Source of the DNA: Epiperipatus broadwayi
Taxonomy: Eukaryota; Onychophora; Udeonychophora; Euonychophora; Peripatidae
Assembly: GCA_028023455.1 (NCBI GenBank)
Contig: JAQFVV010000021.1
Span: 7,034,853 to 7,098,852 of the forward strand
DNA length: 64,000 bases
Direction of reading: 5' to 3'
The notes under the pieces were generated by a model that searched no databases, had not been told where the DNA came from, and saw only the letters and a program-made list of their open reading frames with translations. A program made the translations under genes and the position numbers. Of this stretch, positions 1 through 11,925 are shown one piece after another (positions within the stretch are counted from its first letter, which is position 1; each line of letters begins with the position of its first letter).

Positions 1-451
1 ACAGCAAGTTATGCATTTTAATGCAAAAAAAATAATTTTCTCTCATCTTAGTTATAATTTGATATGCAGAAAAAAATATTTCCCGATCATTCAGATAAAT
101 TTAACATAAATATATATCAACACGCTTACGTGTTGTGACATATAATCTCCGTATTTCTAAAGTTTATGATTGCAGCTTTGAAAAAAAATATGTTTTTCTC
201 CGAACTTCATGATAAATTATGAAGTGATTAGTTACTTCCAGGGTCATGTGGCCTTTAAGAGACAGAATCGATTGTTTGAGCTTCAAGTCAAATCTGCTTT
301 TGTACGACCGCGCTAAGCCATGCCAGAAAAGACTTCATGTTTTTGAAAAAGCAGTGCATATAAATGTCTGTATATCTATGCATATAAAACATAGAAAGAA
401 AACATTTTTTTTACATTTACATGTGTGGTATACATGTTCTAAACATGTATC
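1..451. other. AT-rich sequence, nothing recognised
   Basis: There is no coding similarity I recognise. The short open frame at 246-500 has no domain and runs into a repeat fragment. Confidence 0.5.
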
Positions 452-530
452 TAACAACAGTTTGAAATTTTTGATTGTTATTGATATTGGGATTGTTTAA
501 GTGTTGAATGGTTTTAATGTTTATATATAT
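452..530 (+). repeat. Family C repeat fragment
   Basis: It carries the family C signature AACAGTTTGAAAT followed by TTGATTGTTATTGATATTGG and a GTGTTGA...GGTTTT tail, ending in a short TA run. The same motif recurs near 9.05, 45.0, 48.4-48.9 and 51.3 kb on this strand and near 20.1 kb on the other. No ribozyme core is visible in this family. Its class is unknown. Confidence 0.6.
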
Positions 531-710
531 ACACGTGTTAAGGACGCAGTGAAATATGATTCACTATTAGTTATGTATTTGACTATCCCTGAGTATCCAT
601 GGTTACAACATTGAAACAGACATTCAAAGAATAACAACAGTAATAAATTATTGACTTACTGCTAGAACTTGGGTAGGTCTTTTTATCTGATTAACTTTAA
701 AAAAAAATTG

Positions 711-1259
711 CTTTACGGTTTTGACATTTTCCAAGTGTTTTCAACATGTTGATGCCCAAAACGAATCACACTGCTATTTATGAATACTTGTTTAAGGAAG
801 GAGTTCTCATGGCTAAGAAAGATTTCCATGCACCAGAACATCTAGTTTTAGAAAATGTACCAAATTTACATGTTATTAAAGCCATGCAATCTCTCAAATC
901 TCATGGCTATGGTAAAGAACAGTTTGCATAGATGCATTATTATTGGTATGTAACAAATGAAGGTATTCAATTTCTAAGAGATTATCTACATCTTCCACCA
1001 GAAATTGTGCCTGAAACATTGAAAAGACAACTCAGACAGATGCTGCTCATCCAAGGTCTAAGACTTCTGGCTTTGGTGAAGATAAAACACCTAGAGGAAT
1101 GTCAGATAGAGAAGTATATAGACATAGTGCAGCTCATCTTTCTGATAAAAAGGGAGATGTTGGTTTGGGTGGAGCCACTATGAAATTCCATGGTGGAAGA
1201 AGTTGTGGTGCTTCCTAAGTGCATACTGCATAAAATTTAAAATTCTAAAAAAAAAAAAA
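711..1259 (+). pseudogene. RPS10: Processed pseudogene of ribosomal protein S10 (eS10)
   Basis: The frame from the ATG at 746 reads [19 protein letters not shown], then [17 protein letters not shown]-like and [19 protein letters not shown]-like segments. These are hallmarks of eS10, a 40S ribosomal subunit protein. An in-frame TAG at 929-931 replaces the Trp before the H-YYWY motif. A one-base shift near 1035-1040 moves the C-terminal part ([16 protein letters not shown], then SDKKGDVG) to another frame, which ends at a TAA at 1216-1218. No introns interrupt it. A run of 13 A follows at 1247-1259. Near-identical A/T-rich flanks, CTTTAAAAAAAAATTG at 695-710 and CTTTTAAAAAAATTG at 1260-1274, look like a target-site duplication. 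This is a dead LINE-mediated retrocopy; the parent gene lies elsewhere. Confidence 0.93.
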
Positions 1260-1560
1260 CTTTTAAAAAAATTGTCAACAATAAACACATTTTTTTCTCA
1301 GCATTCTTTCACTTTTTTTAAATAGCTGACATATACTTTATTCTGGTGTTATGGAGCCATATATTGCAAGCTTCTATTATGGACAAAATTTAAATTTTTA
1401 AAACCAACATAGTTTTACTATTCATTCACATTTACATTATTCATATTAAATTTGATTTCTTACTAATAAGTTTAAAAGATTACAGCCTACCACAATCCAT
1501 TCTATTATTCTACTCTAGAGCCATCTGTTGTGAGCTAGAGGAATCTCTGAAACTATCAAA

Positions 1561-1600
1561 TCCTCAGACTAGTTTCTGATTATTGGCTTTCATGAATAAA
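1561..1600 (-). repeat. Worn family B hammerhead remnant
   Basis: On the minus strand it reads a damaged core, then TCA, GAAA, CTAG, TC and TGAGGA. The GAAACTAGTC block and the start of stem I match family B exactly, but the CUGAUGA box has decayed to TTCATGA. It is probably an old family B copy that extends some way on either side. Confidence 0.5.
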
Positions 1601-1909
1601 AAGTATTGTATTTGTACACAAACCTTTTAAAACAATTTAAGATAACAACTAGAAATTCAAACTGGACTTGGTTTAAAACTTTAGAGTGTTTGAATCTCAG
1701 ATCATTATCTTAGATAATATAATAGTAATAAAGATCATTTCCAGATATATACATATGCAAATTCTAGCTTTTGATAATGAAGATCAGTATCCAAAAATAA
1801 GTCTGGAGATTTAGTTGGGATTATCATCTACTGCATAGAGATTATTCAAGTTTACAATACATGTCTCTGGAGTAGTATCATAGAGGGATTTTTATTATTG
1901 TTTTTAAAC

Positions 1910-2007
1910 TTTTTTCCCCCATATGTTAAATGTGTTGACCAGGAACCGAACCCAGGCAAGCTGCTTGGAAGGCAGCTATACTAACCACTAGGCCACCGAT
2001 GCTTGAC
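1910..2007 (-). mobile_element. tRNA-derived short SINE, copy 1
   Basis: On the minus strand the body begins GTCAAGCATCGGTGGCCTAG and continues as a cloverleaf-like tRNA sequence. The anticodon-loop region is CTTCCAA (TCC, Gly) and the B box is GGTTCGGTTCC. It resembles animal tRNA-Gly(TCC). After the tRNA part only ~25 bases remain, ending in GGGGGAAAAAA. A perfect 14-bp TSD, TATTGTTTTTAAAC, lies at 1896-1909 and 2008-2021. The whole insertion is about 98 bp, which is very short for a SINE. The TSD and A-tail show it is a retroposed copy and not a functional tRNA gene. Confidence 0.9.
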
Positions 2008-2389
2008 TATTGTTTTTAAACATTTAAATCTTTTAGTAGAAAATCAAAACTAATGTGAATTGAAAGGATGTGAATTAGCAACCTTGTTTAAAATACTAAA
2101 TATTTATTCATGAATAATAAAAAAAAGCATTGAATAGAGATAGGCTAAAAAATTTAAACAGCTCATAGTTGAATGAATAAATATTACATTAATGTAAATT
2201 ATTTATTTATAAATAAATAACACATGCTTTATTCATCATTTTTCAAGATGCTAAAAGCAGAGTCATGTAATATGAATATAAAACTGACAACAAGAGCATG
2301 GACTTCCAGATGTTTAATGCTCTACCTGATCTGATAAGCAAAGGCTATTATACAAAATGTATCTAAAGTAAAAGAATGTTATTACATTA

Positions 2390-2670
2390 GTGGATGGCTG
2401 TGATGTGGTAGAGATTGTGAGAAAAGATGTGCCAATTGAGAAAGGATGATCTGACATCTTATGCTGATAGATGGTTGTGGCATTGTGGAGTTGAGATGAG
2501 CGATATATCAGTGAGAAAATGTGATCTGACTTTTTATACTGCTAAATGGTTGTGGTATGGAGGAATTTAGACGAGGGAGGTGCCCAGTGGGGGAAGATAT
2601 CCAGTGAGAGAGGCATTCTGATTTACATTGATGGATGAATACAAGATAGTGGAGCTGAAATGAGAAACAT
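2390..2670. repeat. Degenerate ~79-bp tandem repeat
   Basis: Three to four diverged units share GATCTGAC, a TTATACTGCTAAATGGTTGTGG-like block (split GATAGATGGTTGTGG elsewhere) and a G/A-rich stretch. No reading frame or known family is recognised. The flanks 2022-2389 and 2671-3313 are AT-rich and hold nothing I can name. Confidence 0.5.
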
Positions 2671-3311
2671 AGTGATAATATTTAAACACTAAAAATTTCA
2701 AGTGTAAACAAATTGTTTATATAATCATTTATAAAGACATTAATAAATTATTTTTCTGATGATCTTCACTATTTATAATTAAAATTTAATATTTTAAAAT
2801 CTCTCATCATCTTAGAACAAATAAATCCATTATTTTTTATTTATTAATAATTATAAACAAGTTAAACATTTATTTATAAATAAAACAAAGGATTTGTAAA
2901 TTATTTCTTTAATTTTACTTCTAATTTTTTTGTTTGTTTAGAAGCTAACAGTGTAACATTCAATTTTATTTTTATTCAAGTTAAAATTTCTGTCTTTATC
3001 TACTTATGTAGAAATAAATTAAAGCAGAATTATAAAAATGTTGCCTGAACTTTACAATTTATTGTATATTTTTGGCCTCCATAAATATAAAATAGTGTAT
3101 CAAACACTTCAAGACATAATCCATTGGCTAAAACCTTACTGGTTAAATATTTTAAAACAAAAACAAATTAGAAACTGGAAAATTAATTAGAAATTTATAA
3201 ATTTTACACATAAATATATTATTTGTTTGAATAGTAGTAGGGATTATCTTATCTTGTATCTTTAGACCTCAGAAATGTATTTAATCACATTTTTTGAAAT
3301 TTCAGTAAAAG

Positions 3312-3313
<2 letters not shown>

Positions 3314-3370
<57 letters not shown>
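3314..3370. repeat. (TA)n(CA)n microsatellite
   Basis: An uninterrupted TA run passes into five CA units. Confidence 0.95.
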
Positions 3371-3624
3371 AATAAAATGTCAATTAATTAAAAAAAACTA
3401 TTGCAATAACAATAAAAATAATAAATATAATGATAATTAATTATTATTTATAGTCTTTCAATTTGCGAAGTACTTTCAGTTAATTCCTTAACCCTCCTGA
3501 CTTGTGCAGGATTGAAAGACTGTATACAATAGTTAATTCACATTATATTTATTATATTTATTATTATATATATGAACATAGTAGAGATGTATGCCTATCC
3601 CTTGTATATGTATTAAAATGGATT

Positions 3625-4025
3625 ATGTCCTGTACGTGACGGGTCAGATTGGTCTTAGGTCAACATGGGTGTGACAAGAATCTTGATCTTGGGGTGGCCT
3701 TTGAGCATTCCATCATCAGATTTTCAATTGGATGGATGGTTGAAGAGTTGGAGGGTGGAGTAGATTGAAGCCTGTCCATTAAAGTGTGAAGATTGGCTAT
3801 CTTAATATATATATATATCTGAGCACTTATAGCATATATGTGGAGAGATGGTAATCTGGACCAACTGATGATTGCTGGTTTAGCATGAAATATGTATATT
3901 GGTGATTATTTATCTTTTCAACATATATCTGTTCAGGTGTATCAGTGTTATGAGATAGTGTGGGGAGTGGTGGGTGGTGTGAAAGTCTGTGCTCATATAC
4001 CCCATATATTACATATATGAACAAT
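3625..4025 (+). repeat. Family A element, copy 1
   Basis: About 400 bp, shared with 7865-8245 and, in part, with 36.4-36.9 kb. Shared landmarks in order are TCATCAGATTTTCAAT, GAAGAGTTGGAGGGTGG, GCCTGTCCATTAAAG, GATTGGCTATCTTAATAT, the hammerhead segment, and TGTGAAAGTCTG near the end. There is no coding capacity. I infer a short non-autonomous retroelement carrying a ribozyme. Confidence 0.7.
3860..3903 (+). ncRNA. Type I hammerhead ribozyme motif, family A
   Basis: In order: stem I strand ACCAA, core CTGATGA (3865-3871), hairpin TTGCTGGTTTAGCAT (stem II pairs TGCT with AGCA), GAAA (3887-3890), stem III ATA-TG-TAT, cleavage dinucleotide TA, and the pairing stem I strand TTGGT. Only the stem II closing pair is non-canonical (U-U instead of G-C). 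The box order and spacing are as in small type I hammerheads. Confidence 0.75.
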
Positions 4026-5385
4026 GTGTGTGTGGTGTTTGTTTTGATTGAAACAGATAAAGTTTATTTAGTATTGCCTCAGAGTATGTATCTAATGATG
4101 ATAGCAATTTTTTCAAATTTAAAAAAGAAATTGTGAAATGCCTTCTAATGGACTCAGCAGTAAAAAACAATCATGTACTTAACATAATTAATTATTTAAT
4201 AATTGAAGTAAATTATCAATTCATAAAGTTGTTAAGAAGTTGCTGCATGGTTTCCAATAACTGGTAAAGTTATATTTGCAATATGCAATAAAAATTTTGT
4301 AAAAATGGAAAAGCATTGAATTGATAGTCAGAGAATATAAGCAAAATGTGTAGCCTAGTAAATAGTAATAGACTGCATAATAATATGTAGGTACTATATA
4401 AACATATAAGCAGAAACATTAACTATTTACTGTAAATCGAAAGTAATTATAGCAGTTAAAAAATCAGCAGTGATATTAAAATTTCAAACTCAGTAAAGTC
4501 TGTATTTACTAATTAATCAGATTATGGACATCTTTATGGAAAAATTAAAAAATAATAATAGGCAAAAATGATACTTTCCTAAACAATTGCTTTATTGTTA
4601 TAAAATTATGTTATTCTAGAACAGTAACAAATTTATCTAAACCATGAATCTTCGATCTCTTGTCAAGAGACTCTCCATGGGTAAAGAATGGATGGCCATT
4701 ATTGTCTGCTTAGTACTGAGAAAGAAGTTGACTACAGTAAGTTGAGATTACCACATTAAACAGAAAAATATAATCTGTTTTAAAATCAGATTAATAAATA
4801 GTTATGTCAATCATTACTTAAATAATAAACCTAATTTTTGTTCAAATATAGGTGTTTCATCAATTTAATCACTTGACAACAACCAAAAGTGTATCTAATC
4901 AAGAATCTTCAATATGTTCTCAAGTCAGTTTCCATAAGTAAGACATGAATCCCAACCTTTTCTCTGGTCTAAGATTTTAATATATTTAAATGCAAGTAAT
5001 TTAAATGAATTTCTCTCTGCACTTTTATAAAGAAATTTCACCTATGATGCAATACAACAAAATATCAATTAAAAACAGGCATTGCAAGTTCAAATCATGC
5101 CATCTAGTGACAATATTTGTCAGAACAATTTTGGACCAAATAGGAATTTACTTTTAGTGCCTTACCCAAGCTTTTGTAAAGATCATAAATCAGAGAATAA
5201 TACTTTTATTTGTAAGAAAATTAGAGATATAACAACTTTCCAAATATTTTCACAATCAAATAATACTCTTTTTATTGGGATTGTAAAATTGTAGCCAAAT
5301 GTCTGATTAAGATTAAAAGAGAGTAGAGTAGTTTCTGTATTTTTACACATAAATTAGTTTTGTGTATGTATCTGAAAACTTATAA
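4026..5385. other. AT-rich interval with worn repeat traces
   Basis: Segments near 4640-4700 and 4780-4940 (AACCATGAATCTTCGAT, then ACTTGACAACAACC) resemble diverged family C pieces found near 33.1-33.3 kb. I see no gene. Confidence 0.35.
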
Positions 5386-5660
5386 ATTGCTACTTATGAG
5401 TTTAACTCTTTTACTACTACAAATAAAAACCATTGGTTGGAGATGGTTTCAGTGTAATTAACATAAACTCTAAATTAAATTCTAACACATGAGTTTATCC
5501 CTTTTACTCCCACAAACAAAACTTTTCATTGGTGATGGTATTAGTGTAATTAACATAAACTCTATAAGTGTCATTAACTTAAACTTTAATATATGACTTT
5601 AACCTGTTCACAACTACAAACAGATACCTTGGGTTGGAGATGATTTCAGTATGTCTTCAT
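5386..5660 (+). repeat. Three diverged ~95-bp tandem units
   Basis: Each unit contains a TATGAGTTTAA-like start, a CTACAAA block, GGTTGGAGATGGTTTCAGTG or a variant, and (in the first two) AATTAACATAAACTCT. Identity between units is moderate. The family is unknown. Confidence 0.6.
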
Positions 5661-6685
5661 CTTTTATTCATTTTCCTGTGGCTACTGTACTTTGTTTTTG
5701 CATTTATATGGTTGTAAGCACTGAAATTAAAATTCATATTTATATATTAGTTCAAACTACATCTGAAAATGTTCATACTCTATCAAAAAGCTACTACAAA
5801 TGAGTTGATACAAGCCTAGAACATGACTTATTGATAGATTCTTTACTGCAAAATACTTAAGAGCCACCTTTTCATTGTCTTAAAAAAGGATAAAAAATGT
5901 ACTTTATTTAAATATTTATTATCATTTTTATAAAGTACTTATATAGTAGTTATTTAAAAATAAATATTTTTTTAAAAATAAATATTTTTTTTCCTGATAT
6001 CTTTTGTAACATTTTCTGTAGCTTCGAAATATTACTCGTGAAAATAACTTACATAATTTTTATTTATTTATTTTTCTATTAATTTCAATTTTATTATTTT
6101 CTTTGATAATTATTACATAAAATAAGCTGTAAAATGATTTGAATATATAGAATTACTTGGTTTACTTCTTAAGGTCATTATAGTCTCATGATTTTAATAA
6201 ACACTTTTTAGCAATTAATGGTATGCTAAATATCTGTCATGATATCTGAAAGTTTAGTTGGAACTAAAATGCTTTTTTTTCTAAATTTACAATTTTTTTT
6301 AAGTGGCATGTTTTACTCATTTGTCCTTTTTCTAAATATCTGAGAGTGATATATTGTGCTATAATCACTTTTAATTACAATTGTACGGAAAGATTGTTAA
6401 CAATTGTAGTGACTTTAGCATATACTTTATATGTAATTGATATTTCTGTGAGTCCTAATTTTGTTTCACTTTTATGTGTTATTTTTACAAATGCAAGTTA
6501 ACTGAAATACAGGCTTATTATGTACTTGTATCAATATTTGTAATATATAGGGTATATGAGTACAGACTTCCTCATGACCCACCACTTACCACTCTATCTC
6601 ATACCACTGATACTCTCGAACACATATGTGTTGAAAACAAAATTCATAATTATAGTAAAAAGAAAACTACAATTGGTAACTGTGA

Positions 6686-7050
6686 TATGTTGGACTATTT
6701 CCATCATCCATCATTAAAGGTTGAATGTCTAGAAGTATATGAAATTTGTACCAAATTTTGGCTTTGACAGAATAGCTTAGTAGATTAGAACATTGCCTTC
6801 AAATTTGGTATTCAAGGACCTAACGGTATAAGTTTGACTTCTATGCTAGTAATGTCATTGGTCAGGCCAGCAACACCAGAATAAGAATGGAAAATATTAC
6901 CACTCAAAATGTTGTGCACTCTACTATCCTTTGCTTTCTATTTGTGCATTATTTATAACACTTGTATGCATTTGGGCAATTTTGAATAAAGTTTAAAATT
7001 TTCTAGATGTTCATCTTTAGTAATAGATGATGGAAATAGTCCATCATATT
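6686..7050. repeat. Foldback with tRNA-like sequence in the spacer
   Basis: Arms of about 50 bp (6686-6735 and 6999-7050) share TGGACTATTTCCATCATC in inverted orientation. Between them, at about 6770-6860, lies a tRNA-like stretch with AATAGCTTAGTAGATTAGAA (A-box-like) and GGTATAAGTTTGACTTC (B-box-like), possibly an old SINE head. A family A fragment precedes it at 6540-6640. Confidence 0.5.
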
Positions 7051-7540
7051 ATCATATTCAAAATACCATCATCACAAACCTTCAGGAAAGTATTATTGAT
7101 AATATTTTTAAAATATTACAATATGAAATTTTTGTGATATTTTAATATTTATAGGAGTAATTTTACATTTTAAAATAGAATTCCATAGCTTTATGATGAT
7201 TTAATAATAAGTGAATCAGGTTTTAGAAACTAAGTTGACTTAGCAAAAATTCCATTAATTGATTTGTTTTACCACCTTTGCTATTATCATCCAATAAGAA
7301 AAAAGTTATTGTTTTTATAATGTATTTTCTATATTATTATTTTTTCTATATTTACAAAGTTTAAATATGTTTGTAAGTTGTTTTTATTTGTAAACTACAA
7401 ATCAAATCTAATTTTTTAAATTCTAATATAGAATAAAAGTTCAATGCTAACATAAAATAGTGAACAATAACTCAAATTACAACTAGAGAAAACAAAGAAA
7501 ACATTCTCCAGCAAACAGTTAAAATTTCTGAAAATCTTCT

Positions 7541-7589
7541 ATATGAAATATATATATATATATATATATATATTTTCATATAGAATATA

Positions 7590-7630
<41 letters not shown>
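7541..7630. repeat. Palindromic (TA)n microsatellite
   Basis: Two TA runs are separated by ATTTTCATATAGAATATATTC, so the tract can fold on itself. The region 7051-7540 is otherwise featureless. Confidence 0.9.
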
Positions 7631-7633
<3 letters not shown>

Positions 7634-7864
7634 TAATTAATTAAACACTACATAAATATCTAGCAATATTAAATAGTATTAATTTTGATTTGATTCCATA
7701 TAGAGATTTTTTTTACAATCTGTCAGGATGCAATGTTTAATGGTGTCAGTTAGTTCTTGGGTTGCTGATGACACAAGTTATGGCAGAAATATATGTCCAG
7801 CAATATTTTTTCATCAAATATCCATGCTTGAAAGATTTGTATAATTTTTTTCTAATGAATTATT

Positions 7865-8245
7865 CTCTTGTACATGAGGTGTCAGAATGACTAATGTTAA
7901 TATGGGTAGGATGACAACCTTGGCACTAGCATGTGCTTTGAATGTTACATAAATCAGATTTTCAATAAAATGGACAGCTGAAGAGTTGTGGGTTGGAGTA
8001 GTTTGAAGCCTGTCCATTAAAATATGGAGATTGGCTATCTTAATATAAAGCTGAGCGCTGTTTGTATATATGTATGGAGATAGTAATCTGGACCAACTGA
8101 TGATAGCTGGTTTAGCGTGAAATATATATATTGGTGATTATTTATCTTTTCAACATCTGTGTGATCAGGTGGGTCAGCAATGTGAGATGGCATGGAGAGT
8201 TGAAGGTCATGTGAAAGTCTGAGTTTGAATCTCATATATATTACA
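7865..8245 (+). repeat. Family A element, copy 2
   Basis: It is collinear with the copy at 3.6-4.0 kb: CAGATTTTCAATAAAATGGA, GAAGAGTTG, GCCTGTCCATTAAAA, GATTGGCTATCTTAATAT, the hammerhead, then GTGAAAGTCTGAG. Divergence by eye is substantial, so it is not recent. Confidence 0.7.
8092..8135 (+). ncRNA. Type I hammerhead ribozyme motif, family A
   Basis: ACCAA, CTGATGA (8097-8103), stem II hairpin TAGCTGGTTTAGCGT, GAAA (8119-8122), an AU-only stem III, TA, TTGGT. Both catalytic boxes are intact. Stem II is weakened by substitutions. Confidence 0.7.
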
Positions 8246-8319
8246 TTACATGTGCAGGGGTGTGTAAGCCTGTACAGTGTACTAATAGAGCTAGTTAAAA
8301 TGATGTTGTTTAATAATAT

Positions 8320-8790
8320 ACATATATAAACTTAACTGGAGTTGACTAATTTTACTCTATTGTAAAAATAACAAACTCACTCTACATCAAAAATCATATA
8401 AAAATAGAGTGACCAGGTATTTATTGAATTCAGATGAGATTAAATTTAATTTGTTAATGATGTTGAAGTTTAGGAGTGGAATTAATATTTAAGCCACATT
8501 AAAAATATCTTCAGATTCATATCCATTATGATTCAATTAAATAAATAAATATTAAATTCATACAACATTCATATATATATATATATTAACACTAAACTGA
8601 AGTTGAATAATCCTCTATTGTGAAAATAACTAATAAATTCATCATTTAGCTCTATCTAGCAAATTATGCAAAGAATAGAACACCCATCTATTCTTTACAT
8701 TCAGATCACATTAAATTTAGTTGCTAATGACATTGGATGTTATAAGAGAAATTTATATTTATGACATGTCTAAATAAAATGGCATTACTT
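8320..8790 (+). repeat. Two diverged direct repeats of ~250 bp
   Basis: Both begin AAACT(T/G)AA-like then GAGTTGA or GAAGTTGAATAA, and share TCTATTGT(A/G)AAAATAAC, CAGAT(G/C)A..TTAAATTTA and TTGCTAATGACATTGG-like blocks. Each is preceded by a TA run. There is no coding signal. Confidence 0.55.
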
Positions 8791-8929
8791 GTAAAACAAT
8801 TTCCAATTCTGAAAATGATAAAAACAGTATTTTATTTTAAACATTTACATTGATAATTCATTGCAGTAGGGGAAAATTAGTCAATTCCAGATCAGTTTAT
8901 TATATATATATATATTAATACTGTATATA

Positions 8930-9135
8930 TAAGTGTAATAATGCTCAAAGCTAAATGAGTTTGTAAGTAATCATTAATTATTAAAAGGAAGTTTCCTAGA
9001 CAACAGTTTGAAATGATATATATATATATATATATTATTAAAAGGAGGTTGCCTTGACAACAAGTTGAGATTGTTGATTGTTATTGATATTAGGAGTATC
9101 TATGTGTTGAGTGATTTTATTGATATATGTAATAT
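8930..9135 (+). repeat. Family C, two partial units
   Basis: TATTAAAAGGA(A/G) followed by GTT-CCT-GACAACA is seen twice, separated by a TA run. The second unit continues into TTGTTGATTGTTATTGATAT, the family C signature. Confidence 0.65.
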
Positions 9136-9159
9136 ATTGAAATTAAAACTCAAATTACT

Positions 9160-9740
9160 GCTTTATTAAGTAAATGAAATACTCTCAATCCCAAGCATAA
9201 GCCAAAACTTTTTTAGAAAATGAACAGACCATCTTTTCTCTTTACCTTAATGCCTTTTATAAAGGCTTACCTGAAGCACTTTGGAAAGATAGCATGAATA
9301 TTTTTAAATCAATAATATAACATTTAAAGATATTTTGATTAATATTATATAATACATTAAGATTAATATTCGACTATGGATTTATTAAATAAATAAAATA
9401 TTTTCAATTCAAACCCCAAAACAAAACATTTTTAAAGAATGGACTGCCTTTTCTCTTTATCTCATTTTTTTTTTACAGAGGCTTATCTGAAGCACTTTGG
9501 AAAGAAAGCATGAATATTTTTAAATCAATAATATTACTTTTAACCTATTTTTTAAATTAATTTATATTATTTTAATTGACATTTGTATTTTTTTTCATGT
9601 TTTCTTTCAAAACTGCATAAGATATGCCTCTATGGAAAGAAAATGAGGAAAAGAGAAAAGATAGTCTCTTCTTTTTGGTATGAAAGTTTTGTCTTGTGCT
9701 TTGAATTGAGAGTATTAGTACATTTACTTAACTCTTACTC
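9160..9740. repeat. Family E: two direct units and one inverted unit
   Basis: Units at about 9160-9320 and 9375-9540 share ATTAA(G/A)TAAATGAAAT-like starts, a CTTTTCTCTTTA block, GGCTTA(C/T)CTGAAGCACTTT and GCATGAATATTTTTAAATCA. A third, at about 9595-9735, is inverted; its complement reads AAGTAAATG...ACTCTCAAT...CTTTTCTCTT...GAGGC. The orientation pattern is +, +, -. Confidence 0.6.
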
Positions 9741-9999
9741 AGCTCTACCTGCTAATCCATGTCAATGGCTTTAGGTTGCTTGAAATTGGCCACTGTTTGA
9801 GCTATGGTAGTTTTTATGCTTGTTTTAAAGCTTACAAAAAGTCCTGTAAGATGCTGCCCTCTCTCGAATTATATTACAAGTAAAAAATCAATATATGTGA
9901 CATTGAATGTCTAACAAAAGGAGAGGACAGTCCATTCTAAATTCCGATTGGCTGATGATTATTTAGTCAAAAAAGATTGCGATAAATAATTTTCACCGC

Positions 10000-10390
10000 T
10001 GAAAATATATGTTTTAGAGTATTTTATTATTATTTTTTGTACATATTATAAATTATTTTCATAAAATATGCTGAAAATATAGTTATTTTACAAAAATAGT
10101 AAGATTTTATTAAAAAATTGTATACTTTACACGAACATAAATTGAAAAAGAAACCAGAGAATAGCAACAATTTTGACATCGTGTCAAAAGTTTAAATTGC
10201 CCAAAGCTGTTTATTTGATTTTCAAAGAAAAATTAATGTTTTAGAATATTTTTCTGGTATTTATTTACATATTATAATGTATTTTGGTAAAATATGCTGA
10301 AAATATAATTATTTTTAGAAAAATGGTAAGATTTTGCTAAAAAAAATTTAACTTTTATAAAAACATAAATTGAAGAGAGAAATCTATGAT
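10000..10390 (+). repeat. Direct duplication of ~165 bp
   Basis: Both halves contain TGTTTTAGA(G/A)TATTTT, ACATATTATAA, TAAAATATGCTGAAAATATA, GGTAAGATTTT or AGTAAGATTTT, and AACATAAATTGAA. It is AT-rich with no recognised function. Confidence 0.55.
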
Positions 10391-10710
10391 GTTTCCATCA
10401 CTTATAATTTGCTATGATTTTTTTTTTTTTTTGCTATCGAATATTTTTATAATTATAAATAAAAATTTATTTTTGAAAAAAACTTTCATTTACTTTTATA
10501 ACCTGACAAATTATTAATATAACAAAACTAAAATGAATATAATAAATATTTTTATGGCTGAGTTTGTTAATTGACTAATCAAACTTGAGAATTTTTAATT
10601 CACTCAGCCAATAATAAATTGTATAATTTAAGAGCAGTTGAATGGTTAATAAACCAGTAATTTGAATATTGATCTCAATATATTACATAATAATATTCAG
10701 TGAAAATGTC

Positions 10711-10742
<32 letters not shown>

Positions 10743-11925
10743 TGCAAATGTTAAATATGTGCATGTAATACTTAAGTTATTATCTCCACAATTATATCTG
10801 AATAAAAATATGATAAATTTATTTTAAGAGTGCTAAATTTGATTTAATTTAGGGGTAGAGATATATACTTGGACATAAAAATTCTTGGATGGATTTTCAA
10901 GTAAATAGAGTAACAAAAAAAAAACAACAACTTTGTTGCAAGTCACCATTTTGATGTTCAAAAACCACAAGATTTTCTAAATTGATATTCTGATTAACAG
11001 ATCGTATGATTACTTAATTTAGAATTATAAATCATAAACATTTTATAATAGGAATTAGAAAGCTATGACTCATTCTTCAATTCAAAGGTGTCTCACAAGA
11101 TTAAATGCAAACAAATTTGATTAGAAACAGCTAAATCTTAATACATTTCAAAAAAATCTTCTAGATTTTAAATATAGCTGATATGAAGTGAATAACAATT
11201 ATTTTCGGTTGTACTGATATGACCTCCCTAATAAAGTCATGTATCTATAAATTTTAAACAAATGGGGTAGAAAAGAAATTTTCAAGTACATGTAATATAT
11301 GTATGTGTGTGTGTAATATTTCACGCAATAACATTAGACATTTTTTTTACTTTGTATAAATCAAAGTAGTGCATTTTTTATACACATATATATAAAAAAT
11401 GCTTTTTTTTCTGAATTTAGTTGTTTACTTTTTTAAAAATATATTTAATTAAATGATAGTTTTTAGAATTAATCTTTTTTCTGTTTTTTTTTTTTTTTTT
11501 TCATAAATTACACTTTTTTTTTTTTTTAAAAAAAAACTAATTAAAAAAAATCTTTGTTTGATTTTTTTTTTTTTTTACATAATATTTACTGAGGATTTAG
11601 TTGTTTTGAATGTATATATCTGCTTTAAATGTTTGCAGAAGTATATGCTATAACAATAACAGAACATTGATTTCTTTTTTTTATATATAGCCATCCAGAT
11701 AAATAAAGCAAAAACAACAAACAGATGATTATCTATTTTGCAATGTTTTCTTTTTAAAAAATGATTATTTAAGCACTTTAATACATACTAAGTATTTATT
11801 GTTTTTTTCAATTTTATGTTTACAAAAAAGCAAATTATGCATGCATGTAAAAATATATTGTAAAGTTCGTTTTAGAATAAAAATGTATAGCACATTCCAT
11901 ATATATATATATATAATATTTAAAT
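10391..11925. other. AT-rich sequence with (TA)n and poly-T tracts
   Basis: (TA)n lies at 10710-10736, and several T8-T15 tracts lie between 11400 and 11580. Nothing else is recognised. Confidence 0.5.

Noticed and set aside
1930-2007. Functional tRNA-Gly gene
   Set aside because: TSD, A-rich tail and acceptor-stem mismatches show a retroposed SINE.
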